A stretch of DNA of 64,000 nucleotides from Zygnema cylindricum (lineage: Eukaryota > Streptophyta > Zygnematophyceae > Zygnematales > Zygnemataceae). How positions within the stretch are numbered: the stretch's first letter is position 1; the number at the start of each line of letters is the position of its first letter. The stretch spans positions 62,001-126,000 of the forward strand of contig JBBHKE010000908.1 of the NCBI GenBank assembly GCA_037447655.1, written 5' to 3'. The position numbers and the translations under genes are program-made. Shown here in pieces: positions 1 to 11,834 of this stretch. Below the pieces are notes generated by a model. It saw only the letters and a program-made list of their open reading frames with translations, was not told where the DNA came from and ran no database searches.

Positions 1-522
1 TGCTTGTCTTACCTTGTTGTCTCTTAGTGCAGAGTAGCCAGTATATAGGCAGTAGTGTACATGTGCAGAGTATTGAATGAATTAATCAATCTATCTTAGA
101 TGATTAACCTTGGAGTAGGGATTATTTATAGAAGAGAGAGAAGAGAGAGAAGAGAGAAGAGAGATGATGTAAAGAGGATTCGGCCAAGAACACTTATAAA
201 TCTTTTTGGCTGAATATTCCTCTTGTTTATTATGAGCTTCCGCTGTGTAATGTTTTATGTTTTATGAATTATTAAGAGTGAATGTCTTTTGCTCAAGATC
301 CTACATTTAAGGGACACCATGAATGTGTGTTAATCAATTAAACAAATAATACAAGTAGTAGAGATAAGGAGTTAGAGGAGTAAAATTTGTAAATTCAGAT
401 TTTTATTAATATGAGAAATTTTCGAAATGTCTCTTCAATGTTGATTTAATGTTTTACATTCTGAGTGTTTCTGCTGTTGTAATTGTTTCTTAGTGAGCTC
501 AAAATTTTTACGGATCCTTTCA
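1..522 (+). repeat. LTR-like fragment, family G
   Basis: No coding sequence is visible. The right half resembles 27990-28236: both share a phrase reading taagggaca, then gagataagga, then a tract ending gatcctttca, with similar spacing. In the second copy that end is followed by a primer-binding-like site, so both are probably the end of an LTR of the same old copia family. A GA-rich microsatellite lies at about 132-165. The left end of the LTR is outside the window. This is a similarity judged by eye; the call is weak. Confidence 0.3.
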
Positions 523-562
523 GAAATAAATGAGTACAGACCCACCAAGCTCTGCATCGAGC

Positions 563-634
563 TGGTGGCATAGTGGTAGTCCGTTTGTAGTTGAACTGAA
601 AGGTCCTAGATACAAGCCGTGGCCAACTCAATTT
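563..634 (+). repeat. tRNA-related SINE-like fragment
   Basis: The stretch TGGCATAGTGGT matches the RNA polymerase III A-box consensus at 11 of 12 positions. About 35 nt downstream GGTCCTAGATAC followed by aagcc looks like a damaged B box and T-arm. There is no complete cloverleaf, so this is not a working tRNA gene. It could be a tRNA-derived SINE or a scrap of a tRNA-like module like those in the LTRs of this window, though here it lies outside any LTR I can define. Confidence 0.35.
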
Positions 635-648
635 TCCCTAAAATGGGA

Positions 649-1684
649 TGAAGAAATTAAAGGCTAGTTTAGTATTTTCAAGGTTTTGTAAAATGCAGAA
701 AAGAAGCAGAGGCAGTCTGCCTCTAACTCCTCTTTCTAACTCCCACACTTGTCGCAGTCATTCAAAGTTGGAGAGGGAGATAAAGCCATGGCCCCCTATG
801 CTATCCAGACGGGGATAAACATTAGATTGGCAGATTTACCAAAATAGTTATTGGCGGAACCGGGATTTGAACCTGGTACCTGCCTTCCGTCACAGCCACC
901 GGTAGCTGGTAGCCTTAACCAATTAGACTAGGATCAAGGTTATACGATATAAGGTTTGATAATTACATAAATATGTACACGTAGGCTATGTCATTTAGCG
1001 GGTTATTTGGACATAGAAACAGTTTGTAATGTACAGCATACAGTAAATCCAAAACGAATACCACGCAATTTGTTTTGAAGGCGAAATAAATATCGCGCAA
1101 TTCTTTATGACGGCTACGATTGAAATTCGATTTAATCAGAAGGCCGCGAATCATGCCGAGATCGTGGAATAGTTTTTCGGCGGTTTACAGTCAACGTCAA
1201 ATCGAATGTCACGTTGCACAACCATATTGGAATACGATTCCTCCGAGGATTACAGGAACGAATCCAAAAGTGACATGTGTTGACTTGTTGGCCATGTCGT
1301 ACAATGGTCGTACAGAAAGTACACCGGCACTTGTACTTTTCTGTACAATACAGTATTATGATTGGTGCCGTACTATTGTAGATAAATTTTTAGAGAGAGA
1401 TAGGACTTAGAAAAATTTGATAGATTGGACCCTCTCTCCCAGAGAGCCTCTGTACAAAATGTCAACTTTGACCCTTCATAACTTACTGCTCAGAGGAGCA
1501 AATTCAAAGATTTTTTTTGCTAATGACTTAACGGAGTCTTGCCTTCACAGAAGTATAGGTGGTCAGAGTTTTTTGTCTGGCAAGGTAGCACTAATTCTTG
1601 CCGAAACACAAAGGGGTTAGGGTAATCCTAAAGGCTTCGTGTCAGCTGCCTACTCTGAGGACCTATGGAGGTCTCAGAGTGACA
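649..1684 (+). repeat. 5' LTR of copia element F
   Basis: The LTR starts tgaagaaatt (degraded from TGTAGAAA) and ends gagtgaca next to the primer site, 1036 bp, close to the 1041 bp of element A. It shares with A the GTAC-rich block around 1275-1350 and the LTR end phrase gaggtctcagagt. It carries an antisense tRNA-like module. Confidence 0.8.
860..932 (-). promoter_or_regulatory. Antisense tRNA-like pol III module in LTR of F
   Basis: On the minus strand TAGTCTAATTGG (919-930) fits the A-box consensus TRGYNNARYNGG at every position and GGTTCAAATCC (863-873) fits the B box GGTTCRANNCC at every position. The D-arm can form a 4-bp stem, GTCT with AGGC, around a 9-nt loop. The T-arm has a 5-bp stem with one mismatch. 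No acceptor stem pairs, so it is tRNA-like rather than a tRNA gene. It runs opposite to the retroelement. Confidence 0.7.
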
Positions 1685-1699
1685 GGTTATGGGCCCACC
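1685..1699 (+). other. Primer binding site of F (half-tRNA iMet type)
   Basis: GGTTATGGGCCCACC directly abuts the LTR end. It is complementary to roughly nucleotides 26-40 (anticodon stem-loop) of plant initiator tRNA-Met as I recall that sequence. The gag start ATG at 1689-1691 lies inside it. Confidence 0.75.
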
Positions 1700-4600
1700 A
1701 TCTAGGGCGCCCATATTAAATGGAGGTGGCTTCATATACTGGGAAATTATGATGACAGGAGCTCTATATGAGAAACGGTTTTGGGAAATAGTGAGTGGAT
1801 GGGTGAGGCGTCCATCAAGTTTTGGGATACCTCTAAAGTTTACAAGAGGCAGATTCACTAAAGATGTAGATCCATCTTCAACGGAGGAGACAAAAAAAAA
1901 GGAGGTGGTAGACAAAGGAAAGGAGAAGGAGACGATCACACCAATAGCAACCGGTTTGGCATTCATGTCACCTATTCCGAGGAACGAGGAGAATGATATC
2001 GATACTTGGGACTACAACAATATGGTGGCTAAGCACTTCATCCTCCACCATCTCACTCAAGGGCTTGCATCTGCCAATTTGCAAGTAGAGAGGGCTTCCG
2101 ATCGTTGGGTGGCTCTCACAGAGATGTACCGAAGTGGTACAATTCAGCAACAACAGTTGGCTAATCAGAAAATTAAGGAGTATGTATACAAAGGGAGGAA
2201 GATGTTGGATTTTTGCAATGAGGTTGCTACACTTTTCATGGAACTAGAGAGTGCTAGAAAAGTATTTAGTGAAAAGGAAAAGGTTAATTGTTTACTGATG
2301 AAGTTACCGGATGAGTTCAAGAACATAGTCAACCGTGTGCAAGACTTGGCGGACTCAAGGTGGATTTAGAATTCAGTGGTAGGGATGATTCTCGTTCGGG
2401 AGAATACGATTGATCCGAAGGGGAGGAAAGAGTGGGCAAGCTTTGGCAGCTGGGACCGATTGGAGGAACTATGATTCCAAGAAACGCGCTGGAAATTATC
2501 GAGGGGAGGGGCAGAAAAATCAGACCGAGGAGTTCACACCAAGGACTCCCAAGGGTTTGTGCCATTTTTGTAAGAAACTCGGACACTATATGGCTCAATG
2601 CACTAAGTTAACCGAGCTGGGTTGAAGAGGGCCAGACCGGTGGACCCTCGAGAGAAAAAAAAAAGACCCTTGAGACACAGGTACATGAGGCGGAATCCGA
2701 GGACGAGGAGGATGAACTCCTATTGGATGAGGAGTTGTAAGCGAAAAACGAGGTCGAAATTCCACGAAAGCATAAATGTGCTTTCGATGGATTGAAAGGT
2801 GAAGCAGGCTAAATTGTAGACTCAGGGTGCATCTATGATATGATGCCACCTATAAGGGAGAAAAGATTCTAGATTTAATTCACAGAATATTTGGGGGCCA
2901 GCCAGAGTGCCACCACCCGGAGGGAAGAGATTTATGATGACTATCATCGATGATTGGTCTCGGTATTCCAGGGTGTATTTTTTTGAAAATAAGTCAGAGG
3001 CTCAGGAATGTTTTAAACAGTATAAAGCATGGAGTGAAAAACTCCATGAAACCTCAATCAAGAGAGTAAGGAGTGACAATGGTTGAGAGTATAACTCTAA
3101 CCAGTTTGAGGATTTTTTGAGAGAAGATGGAGTTCAACACCAAAAGGATGTTTTTGAAAATCCTGAGCAGAATGGTGTAGCTGAAAGATTAAATAGAACA
3201 CTGATTGATAGTGCTAGGAGTATGCTGTCAGATAAGAAGATAGGAATTAAGTTTTGGGCCGAAGCAATGAACTATGCAAATTATCTCAAGAATAGAGTTC
3301 TTACTACAGCAGTAAAAAGGCCAAACACCCTATGAGAGATGGACTGGTCGAAAACTAGGTATTTCACACTTAAAGGTTTTCGATAGTCAAGTGTTCAGTT
3401 TAGACAAAGATTGGTCAAACTCGAAGTTAGACCCAAAAGGAAAACTAGGATATCTACTAGGATATGATGAATATGTAAAGGGATATAGAGTCTATGATCT
3501 CAAAAGAGAGGATATTATTCTAGTGAAGCATCTAGTGGTTATGGATGAACGAAATTCTAGAGATCAATTTAAGCATACAAAGACAGTCAGAATCAGGTTT
3601 TAGTTAGAAAATTATGATGACTTTGAGCTTCCTAACTATCCAAGATTTCAAAAAGATGATGATCTAGCAGGCACATATCTTATCGAGAAGGACCCAAATG
3701 TGAAACCCCTAGTATTAACTCCAACCGAAGCGGAAGACGTGGTGGAACTCGACTTAGAATCAAGGGATAGGGGAGAAGTAGAATGTGTTCGGAAAAATTC
3801 AAGAGAGCCATCTATTTCGGCAACCGAGTTTGAGGGAGGAAGAAGAAGCAACAAAAGGCTGCAAGAGAGGCAAGTCTACGATAAGGTAACCAAACTGTCT
3901 CACCGCGATGAACCTCAAACTTATAATGAGGTAATGACTTGTCATGAGAGAAATCGGTTGAAGACAACCATTAATGAGGAGATGGCCTCAATTATGGCGG
4001 CCGATACATGGGAATTGATGGATTATCCTATTGACAGGAAGCTAATTGGGTGTAAGTGGGTATTTAAGTTGAAACTCAACCCGGATAGCTCCATTGAGCG
4101 CTACAAGTCTCGGTTAGTGGCGAAGGGATTTACCCAGAAAGAGGGAATTGACTATGAGGAGACTTTTGCTCCGGTCGTCCGGTTTCCTTCTGTTTGAACA
4201 CTTCTCACTATGGCGGCAGCAGAAGACATAGAAGTGCATCAATTGGAAATCAAGACGGCCTTTCTACATGCAGAGTTGGAAGAGGAAATTTTTATGCGAC
4301 AGCCTAAAGGATTTGTGGAGCAAAGGGAGGAAAGCAAGGTATGCCGATTGGTCAAATCTTTCTATGCGCTGAAACAAGCGCCTCGGCAATGGAACAAGAA
4401 GCTCGATGAATTTTTTACAGGTTTGGCATATATTCAGATCACCTCAAATCACTCAATATATTTGTTTGAAGATGAGGAAGGAATTATTCTCATTGCAATT
4501 TATGTTGATGATTTGCTTGTTTTAAGTAAATCTATGGATAAAATGAATAAGTTTAAAAATGATCTAAAAAGAAGATTTTAGATGAAAGATATGGGAGAAG

Positions 4601-4798
4601 CAAGGTATATTATGGGAATTCAGGTAGAGAGAGACAGAGATAGAAAAATAAACTCAAAAGGAGGCCATTGGACATATGTTAGAAAAATTCCAAATGGACA
4701 AAGCTAATAGTTATACCACTCTTATGGAATTTAAGAAGGGAAGTCAGGGGAGTGTGGAAGATGGAGTTATAATCTTAGATGATGAGGTAGGCCAAGAA
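1689..4798 (+). pseudogene. gag-pol of copia element F, degenerate
   Basis: The gag frame opens at 1689 with MGPPSR and runs to a stop at 2367; a zinc knuckle CHFCKKLGHYMAQC lies at about 2560-2600. The protease begins (IVDSG at about 2814) but the frame then jumps by deletion to a segment matching the integrase start. Integrase core: RSDNG at about 3070, then PEQNGVAERLNRT at about 3160-3200. RT: IGCKWVFKLKLNPD at about 4045-4090, the first aspartate motif decayed to LEIKTAF near 4240, and YVDDLL at about 4500. Stops at 2367, 2622, 3085, 3601, 4195 and 4579, plus frameshifts, mean no polyprotein can be made. Sequence after 4798 is a gap. Confidence 0.85.
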
Positions 4799-4854
4799 NN
4801 NNNNNNNNNNNNNNNNNNNNNNNNNNNNNNNNNNNNNNNNNNNNNNNNNNNNNN
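4799..4854. other. Assembly gap (56 N)
   Basis: A run of 56 N. Element F is open on its left and unrelated fossils begin on its right, so the two sides may not be truly adjacent. Confidence 0.99.
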
Positions 4855-5081
4855 TTTCGATGCTAAACCCACTTCCTCTATAAACCTCTCAATCTGTAAT
4901 AATAGCCTACACGCTCTTATAAAGGTTTGCCGTACTAAAGCTATCGTAACTAATCCTTAGGGCACAAAATATTCTCCTCCTTTGTATGATCCTAAGGTAC
5001 CGTGAAATAACCTTTTTAAAACTCTCTTCCTCAACCGCCGATGAAAAGCTGATGGTAACTCCGCCGAAAACTGTACGAATG

Positions 5082-6420
5082 TTACAGTCGATACGTTCTG
5101 CAGAAATACTCCCCATCTGGCTTTTGTCCGAACGACGTAAACCGAACAAACAAGACCGGGGTGAACCGATGCAAATTGACTCTCATACACTCTGCCAATT
5201 TGCCGATTCTCACAATGGCCTCTAACACTTCCCTTCTTATTGTGGAAATCCTCCTACATCGCAGCAAGCCTGTTTTCGGTCTACCCCTCATAAAGACGTC
5301 TTGCATAGCTGACATTGTAAGCATGTCAAAAGCCGCCTCAATGGTAGTCGAAAAGTAGCCGCCAACTCCTTCTCTCAAAATTTTTCCAATAAAGTGCCAT
5401 GGAATCCTAGTATGTTTCCTCCTCTTATAAAACACGGGATTCCTAATCAATGCTATCGAAATCATGCCGTTTGGAAATATTCTCGCACATCCGATAATAA
5501 TGTCTAACTCTCCAAATATCTCCTTCACCCAAATCGTAGCTTTTGTAGCATGACGCCGCGTACTCTGCCGTTGTGACCAAATATTCACGGCTTCCCAAAG
5601 AATATCATTTGGCGTGTGTTGATGACTAAAGTTGTAGTGGAAATGTTTGGTTTGGTCACAAACCCTCAAAAGGCAGTCAATTGCCTCCCTGTTCGAATTA
5701 TCTACAGTTTCCAATTTTTTGACTTGCAATGCTATACTACGGATCTAAAGTAGTTGAACGTGATGTAGCATCGGTGATAAAGAATCGTGCCAAAACCTCC
5801 GTACAATATTGGTCCTCACTTACCCCGACTTTCCCGAAACATCACGAATTACCTCAATTTCCATTTATCTCACTTCCCCATATACGTCCCAAATACATCT
5901 TTAACTCATTAATTTGAGTCAAACTATCTGATTTCATGATGTTAACATCCACAAAAACTGAAAAGGTGACATTGTCCTCGCCTTCAACCTTCACATATAC
6001 GTCGAAATCCAAAGTAGCTTTCATAAGACTGAACTATTATAATACCTTGTGTAGCCAAAATTGTCACGTTCATTTTGCTTCTTTCAAGCCTTACAACGAT
6101 TTTTATAATCTCCACACTATTATAGGTTTTCATGTCACACCCGTTACTCTTTTAGATAAACATCCTCCATTAAATCCCCGTTCAGAAAGGTTTTCACATC
6201 CATCTGATTCAAGTGGTCGTTTGCCACCAAAAACAGAGCCATTCTCTATGAATCGAATTTCATCCTCCGAATAGTCCGCTCCCTCCTTCTGTTGAAACCC
6301 TTTGCATACAAGCATTTCATAACCTCTGCACACGTGTTGGTGTTCATCTTCAATAACCATTTAGCATCAATCTTTTTATTCCCAACAGGTAGCTCTTCTT
6401 CCTCAAATGTGGGATTATAT
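5082..6420 (-). pseudogene. Fossil Ty1/copia RT and RNase H (family unlike A-F)
   Basis: Reading the minus strand from 6420, there are pieces of the RT start (ELPVGNKKIDAKW, then KGFQQKEGADYSE at about 6270-6320) and the catalytic region LNQMDVKTFLNGDLMEDVY at about 6155-6215 in another frame. An open stretch of 215 codons at 5082-5729 follows. It fits the C-terminal half of copia RNase H: ATKATIWVKEIFGEL, then ISIALIRNPVFYKRRKHTR, then WHFIGKILREGV, matching family motifs for the EAIW, NPV..RTKHI and HFIRE blocks. The order RT then RNase H is correct for the strand. No LTR could be recognised. It is older than the other copies: frames change and stops are frequent outside the 215-codon stretch. 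Confidence 0.7.
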
Positions 6421-7089
6421 ACTACAGATTTGTCGTCTTTCTTCCACGCTTCTATTTACCACCCCAATCCCGTGCGTCTCTCGCCTCGGTACAAGATCGC
6501 AAATCTGAGGTTTCCACCATTGTCTCAATTACTAACTGCTATAAGAGAAATTCGTTCTTGCAACTACGAGATCAGTTCCAAGATCCAAATTAATTCGCTT
6601 CCTTAGATTTGGCTCAAGGATATCATTGGTCTAAATCACACAAGAAGATGTAGCAAAGACTACATTTTGCACACAAATTGGCTCTTTTCAATTCTTTCTA
6701 TACAAATGCGCACTTGGACCCTTTCGCAAAGAAATTTCCGATACGCACAATATCCAAAACCTGTTGGACATGGTTTTCATGTTCTTTTCAAATCACAACG
6801 TACAGATAAAACCAACGTATAATTGCCTAATGGCGGCCGCCAAGTCTACTTACGGTATGATTCACATATAAAGTTCTTTTCACGTAAATATAAACCTGGA
6901 CGGTGTTACAAATAACTTTTTCTTACGCAAAATGTCAAAATAGCCGTTGGATTCTTCTTGTGTGCATGTAAAAAAAAGGATGACACATAGGTTTAACTAG
7001 AATAGAACTTACACATCAACCTCGTGAAACAATAGTTCATCCCGTATTTCAATATAGCCGGTGTCTTGGTCAAATAGAAGGATAGCTAC
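6421..7089. other. No recognisable gene
   Basis: Between two retroelement fossils. It may hold decayed integrase of the minus-strand copia, but I could not match any motif. Confidence 0.4.
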
Positions 7090-7690
7090 AAATTTTGTAC
7101 GAATACATAATAAGAAGCCTGTCTACATCAGTGATTGGCAAGCATTTAAGATTGTCTAAGACCTCTGACTATTTTACGATCTGCTAGTGCCTCGAGATTT
7201 ACAACAACATTTTCCAACCTAAAACTTACCTATCTAGGGCCACAGCCAAATGGGAATGGAATATCAAATGTCAGGTTTCAAGGAAATAAATATAACCTTA
7301 TTCATGCTCCAACCCTCTCATATTGATCCATCAAAGTTGTATGAGTGCGTCGTCGATGCATCAGGGTTTGGTGAAATATTTTCAAACGTAGATTAACTGA
7401 TTTTCCAATCGTGACTCATTAACTCGATCCATCGTAAGTTTTTTGCAAGGGAGTGAGAATTGTTAGTTATCGCTTATGCACTTCTAGTATGGTGATGCTT
7501 TCTGGAAGGTTGTCAAAGATCAGTGATTCTAATTGATCACAAGCCGGCAACCTTTTTCTTCACAAACAACGATTTATCACAACAAAGAGCCACGTGGGTT
7601 GATTTTCTCCTACGTTGTACCTTTTAGGCCGCAACATCGTATGCGACTGACAAATGTTGCATATTCTCTAAGTGACAACAAACGTTAAAT
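7090..7690 (+). pseudogene. Fossil Ty3/gypsy RT end and RNase H
   Basis: On the plus strand, across frameshifts, there is KWEWNIKCQ at about 7246-7275, then DPSKLYECVVDASGFG at about 7326-7373, the start of RNase H with its first catalytic aspartate. IDHKPATFFFTNNDLSQQR and WVDFLL follow at about 7530-7610, then NVAYSLS at about 7645-7665, the place of the VADALSR motif. This order and spacing is that of Ty3/gypsy RNase H, where copia has a different motif set. Frames change at least twice, so it is dead. No LTR or integrase was recognised nearby. Confidence 0.7.
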
Positions 7691-10500
7691 ATAATGATAA
7701 TGTATCCATTGGTCGCAACTAGAGGATTGAAATGTCCAAACGCAAATTTATTGTATCTTTAGAATAGACATCTTCGCACCTTTAAAGTTATACTCCACAA
7801 ATGATATCTAACTAGCTTCTGTTGTTGTCCTCAATATTCTATATTAAGCATATCAAAATAGCCATATAGTTTACGGAAAAATAAGTCACAATAGTGTCGA
7901 CCTGCAATATTTCATCGTTTTGAGTAGGAATTTACGTAAAACAGTATCTAGCTCACGTGCTATGAGATAAGGAACAAAGGCAATTTATCAACTGAGGGAT
8001 TATAACACTCGATTTTCGGGAAACTTACGATTTTATAACACTACCAAGCATTTTACACGATTTTTTACATTTCAAACATTTTTAACGAATATCATAAACT
8101 ATCTATCCCCTTGGGGTACATCTCAAAGGCATAAACCTAGCATTACGCACAAAGTTGAATTGCGATAAAACCTCAAAATCTTGACTATATCATAGTCCAA
8201 TGTGAGATTGGATTTCGTCATGCAAATACCTGTGATGTGACAAAGACATATTACAAATCATGGGTTCGTTGATCACCACATGTTACATTTACTTCAAATC
8301 ATATTGAAGCTAGTGATTCAGAGAGAAAAAAATTCATAAATTGCGTGTTGAAACATTCAGTTGAGCTCACGACTGGCTTAGACGTTCTATTCCCACCGTT
8401 TGTATGTTTTCTTGACAAGAGATTTATAAAGGTGACGGTACATGCTAAGGTTTGTCTAGAGATTTCCAACTAGAATCAATGGGCAGAGGGAAAGAGTCCA
8501 TCATGTACTCAATTAACAACTTACTTCTCTACAACACTTTGGGATCCCCCACCACGAAAACTAAAATGATTCCTACTTTTTGTAAAATGTACTTTTACGA
8601 AGGCACACCACAAAAGAACCAAAGCTACCCGAGGAAATCTCCATTTTGATTAGCCTTTATTAGACTTCCTACAACGCTCACCTAGGATGAGTGGTAACAT
8701 GTTACCTGGTTTCAATAATTTTTTCGTCAATATCAATGACGCAATCCATTACACAACATACTTTTTTTTCCAAGGGACTCAAGATCCACACATTATAAGC
8801 TCTGGTAAACGTCAAAATTTCATAAACTTAGGCTAGGTAATGACGTCTTGTCGGATGCAACCACTTGGGTTTAAAGTTTACTTGTTTCACGCAATTTTCA
8901 CCCAGTTCAGTCAAGCCATTTGGAGCAATGCAATGTTTTGACAAATTGGTCTCTTCAATGAGATGTTCCACTACGCGACTCAAATTATGAAAGCCTTGGA
9001 AGTGTGATATCGCTCACTTTTAGTAAATAGTGTTGGTTACAATCGTGAAGTGGGTCGCACCATTAGTTAAAAAAAGTAAAAAAAAAGAGGATATGTGACC
9101 AAAAAATTTGGCGCCCAACAAGTATGTGCTGGCATCCGTTGTGGAGGAGTAAACATCAATTTGTCAATCACTCTTCGCTCAAGAATGGCAATTCTCTCAA
9201 CTCTTAGAATGGTCATTTTTTTTGTTTATCTTCACGAAGATGGGAAGATTTCCAAATCGAAAGGGATGAAAAAAGAAAAGGGCTATTTGTTGTTCATTGC
9301 ATCTTGAACCTACGATTAATCGAGAAAAAAAGGAAAAAATAAAGATATCAGAACCACTAAGTTTTGCTAGCATATCAGTATATGATTGACGGTCAGTTCA
9401 TGCTTGTGGGTGCAAGGTGTCGACATATTTAGGTATGTCTTACCCTTACCCGCAAACATTGTGTTAAGGATTAGCCAACTGTACTCAATTTTCCGTTTTT
9501 GGTTGGTGTACAACTCACAGGGTCTTGCTTCAGTTGATTTGGTTTCCATAATCATAGTCATATTCTTATTCTTGTAAGACTGATCATTTCAACCCACTTT
9601 CATTAGTTGCCCTTTGTAGGATCACCGCGTAAATCCACAATAAATTTTGGGAATCATGGCGTGAGGATTAGCCGTTCCATTTAGGCATACAACGAGATCC
9701 GACAAGAAGAACAGCTTTGTAGAAATGTATGGTGGGATTGTTGGTATAAAGCAAAGAGTTGAGATTTCTCACAACCAAATAGTATTGTTCCCTAAATCGC
9801 CGTCATCATAAGATAGTTAGCAATTGGGAGAACAGTGCGCACTACCCTTAATGTACGGCCCTAAAATGGTGTAACCTTGGAGGTTACATCCCATGGTTCA
9901 GGGCAGGCGTCTAACAGACTAATTACAGAGGGAGTCTCTTTGTACGAACCCCCTCTTTGTACAAACCCCATCACACAGACTCCTTCATGGGTAGTTGGAT
10001 AGACTTCATATTGATGCTCCTCTGAACGTATTGTTTGATCTGCATGTTGATTCTTCAAATCGGGAGAGTTGTCTTTGAGTGTCATGTATAAGGGAATTAG
10101 TGTGAAAGGAAGTATTACCTACCGTTATGCTGTACTACCTACATTTAACGAGTAGTGGAACAATGGCTACTCTTTTTTTTCGTAACAACTTATTTTTTCC
10201 TATTCCACATCATTCCACATGATGATCTTATTAGGAGTTCCCACAGTTGGCAAGTGAAGTGCGGGATTTTGGCCTACCTAGAGAAAAATACTTGCCTCCA
10301 ATACAGTTGGCAAGTAAATGTGCAAAGTTTTTCCAAATCGCTTACACATAAGATACATGATTTCGTTTTTTTGAAAGTTGTGACTAACTAGTTAACCTAT
10401 AATTAGCCTATCGCACAAGCTAATAAGAGGTCTCAGCATACATGCAATTATTTAGTTATCCACGTCATTGTCTTAGTTTTTTTTTTTTTTTGTATCTTTT
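7691..10500. other. No recognisable gene; probably decayed retroelement
   Basis: I see no convincing coding motif. Short open frames (for example 8452-8649 plus and 9861-10085 minus) carry no family signature. The 3' part of the gypsy fossil (integrase) would be expected here but I could not find its HHCC or DDE motifs. A short gtaaccttggaggttac palindrome lies near 9870. Confidence 0.4.
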
Positions 10501-10539
10501 GTCGAAATGGAAAGAAAAAGAGAGCAAAGACAAACTGAA

Positions 10540-11370
10540 GAAAAAATAAATCCCCCTTCTGCCCTCTCCCCCAGCTTCCCACCCGTTTCGATAAAAAAAA
10601 CACAAAACCAGAAGGGAATTGAATGTAAAATGCACTTTCCCATGTACATAAATTTTATAAAACTATATTTATTCCTCGGCTTTCTTCCTTTTCTGCGTTT
10701 TCGACAAATCTCCCAACCTATTGTTCACTCACAAGTATTTCAAAGCGGTGAGGTTCCCAATCTCCCCCGGAATCCTCCCCCCTAATTGCATCCCAGGAAG
10801 ATACCTGCAACTCCCCACGCCCCCCATTGGTCGATAGACGAGGTGTTTTCCCTCTCTACCCACCCCCTCCTCCCTCGCCTCGCACTCTTTTCTTGTATAC
10901 TGAAATGGATATTTCCACCTCCGTCCTATTTACAGTCGAATGATTACTCTCATTCTCCTACCCTTTCCCCCTTTCCCCCTTTTCCCAACTGTCCTTTCCC
11001 GACCACTGTTATTCAAAGAGATAACAGGACCCTCCACATAGTGGTTTTTAAACACGTTACCAAGTTCTTTTCCATCCCTGCCCCTCTCCCCCTTCCCCCT
11101 CCCCTCTCCCTTATTTATAATAAAGAGGTATTTGCACCTGCTTTTCATTTTTTTTGAGACAGTACTTTGATCCCCTCTCCCCTCTCTCTATCCTCCCTCC
11201 CCTCTCTCTATCCTCCCTTCTATCTCCTCCAACTCACTGACCCACCAAATTCTCAATGTCTACACCTTCCCCGCCTTCTTGGTTTTTTCAACGAGATTCT
11301 CTCCCCCCCCAACTCCTCCCACCCCACCCTAACCCTCCCCCCTGATTCCACGCCCCCCTCTTTGATGTTC
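10540..11370 (+). repeat. Pyrimidine-rich low-complexity block
   Basis: The plus strand is strongly C and T rich with many ccct and ctctcc runs, densest at 10750-11370. Open frames here only reflect this bias (proline, serine and leucine rich) and should not be taken as genes. Confidence 0.75.
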
Positions 11371-11399
11371 CTTAATGTGAACGCAGCCTAACAACTGAC

Positions 11400-11640
11400 A
11401 TTCAGTGCGAACTTTGTGCAGTCCACCGCAGCCAAGAATCAATCGGAATTCAGTGCGGAATGCAGTGATCAATTCAAATTCAGTGAACAATCGAGATTCA
11501 GTGCGGAATTCCAATGATTAATTGAAATTCAGTGCGGAATTTAGCCATCAATTTCAATTTTAGTGCGGAATTTAGTGCGGAATTTAGTGCGGTGATTTCA
11601 GCGGTGATCGATAAAATTCAGTGCGGAGTTCAATGCGTAT
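11400..11640 (+). repeat. Imperfect tandem repeat of an ATTCAGTGCGGA unit
   Basis: About ten copies of a core reading ttcagtgcgg or ttagtgcgg, spaced roughly 12-45 nt apart, with intervening atcaatt phrases. Three near-perfect 12-nt units stand side by side near 11555-11595. The array lies about 200 nt upstream of the truncated LINE. Its origin is unknown. Confidence 0.65.
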
Positions 11641-11834
11641 CCGTCAGGGAAAAGTGCACGCGGCGATAAAATCACTCACACTTCGTACACGCGACCCTCG
11701 GCGTCGCAGCGGAAAGCGGTTCCCTCCATGTATGTGAAACCTGTTTCCTTTTCATGAGACTCTTCTCTCCGCGCGTGCGCTCCTCCCACCGGATGCAAAA
11801 AACCAGGTTCCACCCTTTCAAACTTTTATTTCCG

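Larger units (their letters stand above)
649..4798 (+). mobile_element. Decayed Ty1/copia element F (5' LTR, gag, pol; 3' end lost in gap)
   Basis: An LTR at 649-1684 is followed directly by a primer site and a gag-pol frame closely related to element A at 15319-21752. The order is gag, zinc knuckle, start of protease, integrase, RT, and the element ends at a run of N before RNase H. Compared with A, about 550 bp between the protease active site and the integrase core is missing near 2830-2852. Several in-frame stops show it is dead. The 3' LTR and target duplication cannot be seen. Confidence 0.85.

Noticed and set aside
860-932. Functional tRNA genes at the tRNA-like modules
   Set aside because: A and B boxes and some arms are present but acceptor stems do not pair and no anticodon arm is convincing; they recur at the same place in LTRs.
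5082-5729. 215-codon minus-strand open frame as a host gene
   Set aside because: Its motif order fits copia RNase H and it lies downstream of copia RT on the same strand.
10507-11514. Open frames over the pyrimidine-rich block
   Set aside because: Composition effect only.
11400-11640. CRISPR-like array
   Set aside because: Unit spacing and sequence are irregular, spacers are not uniform, and the context is eukaryotic.
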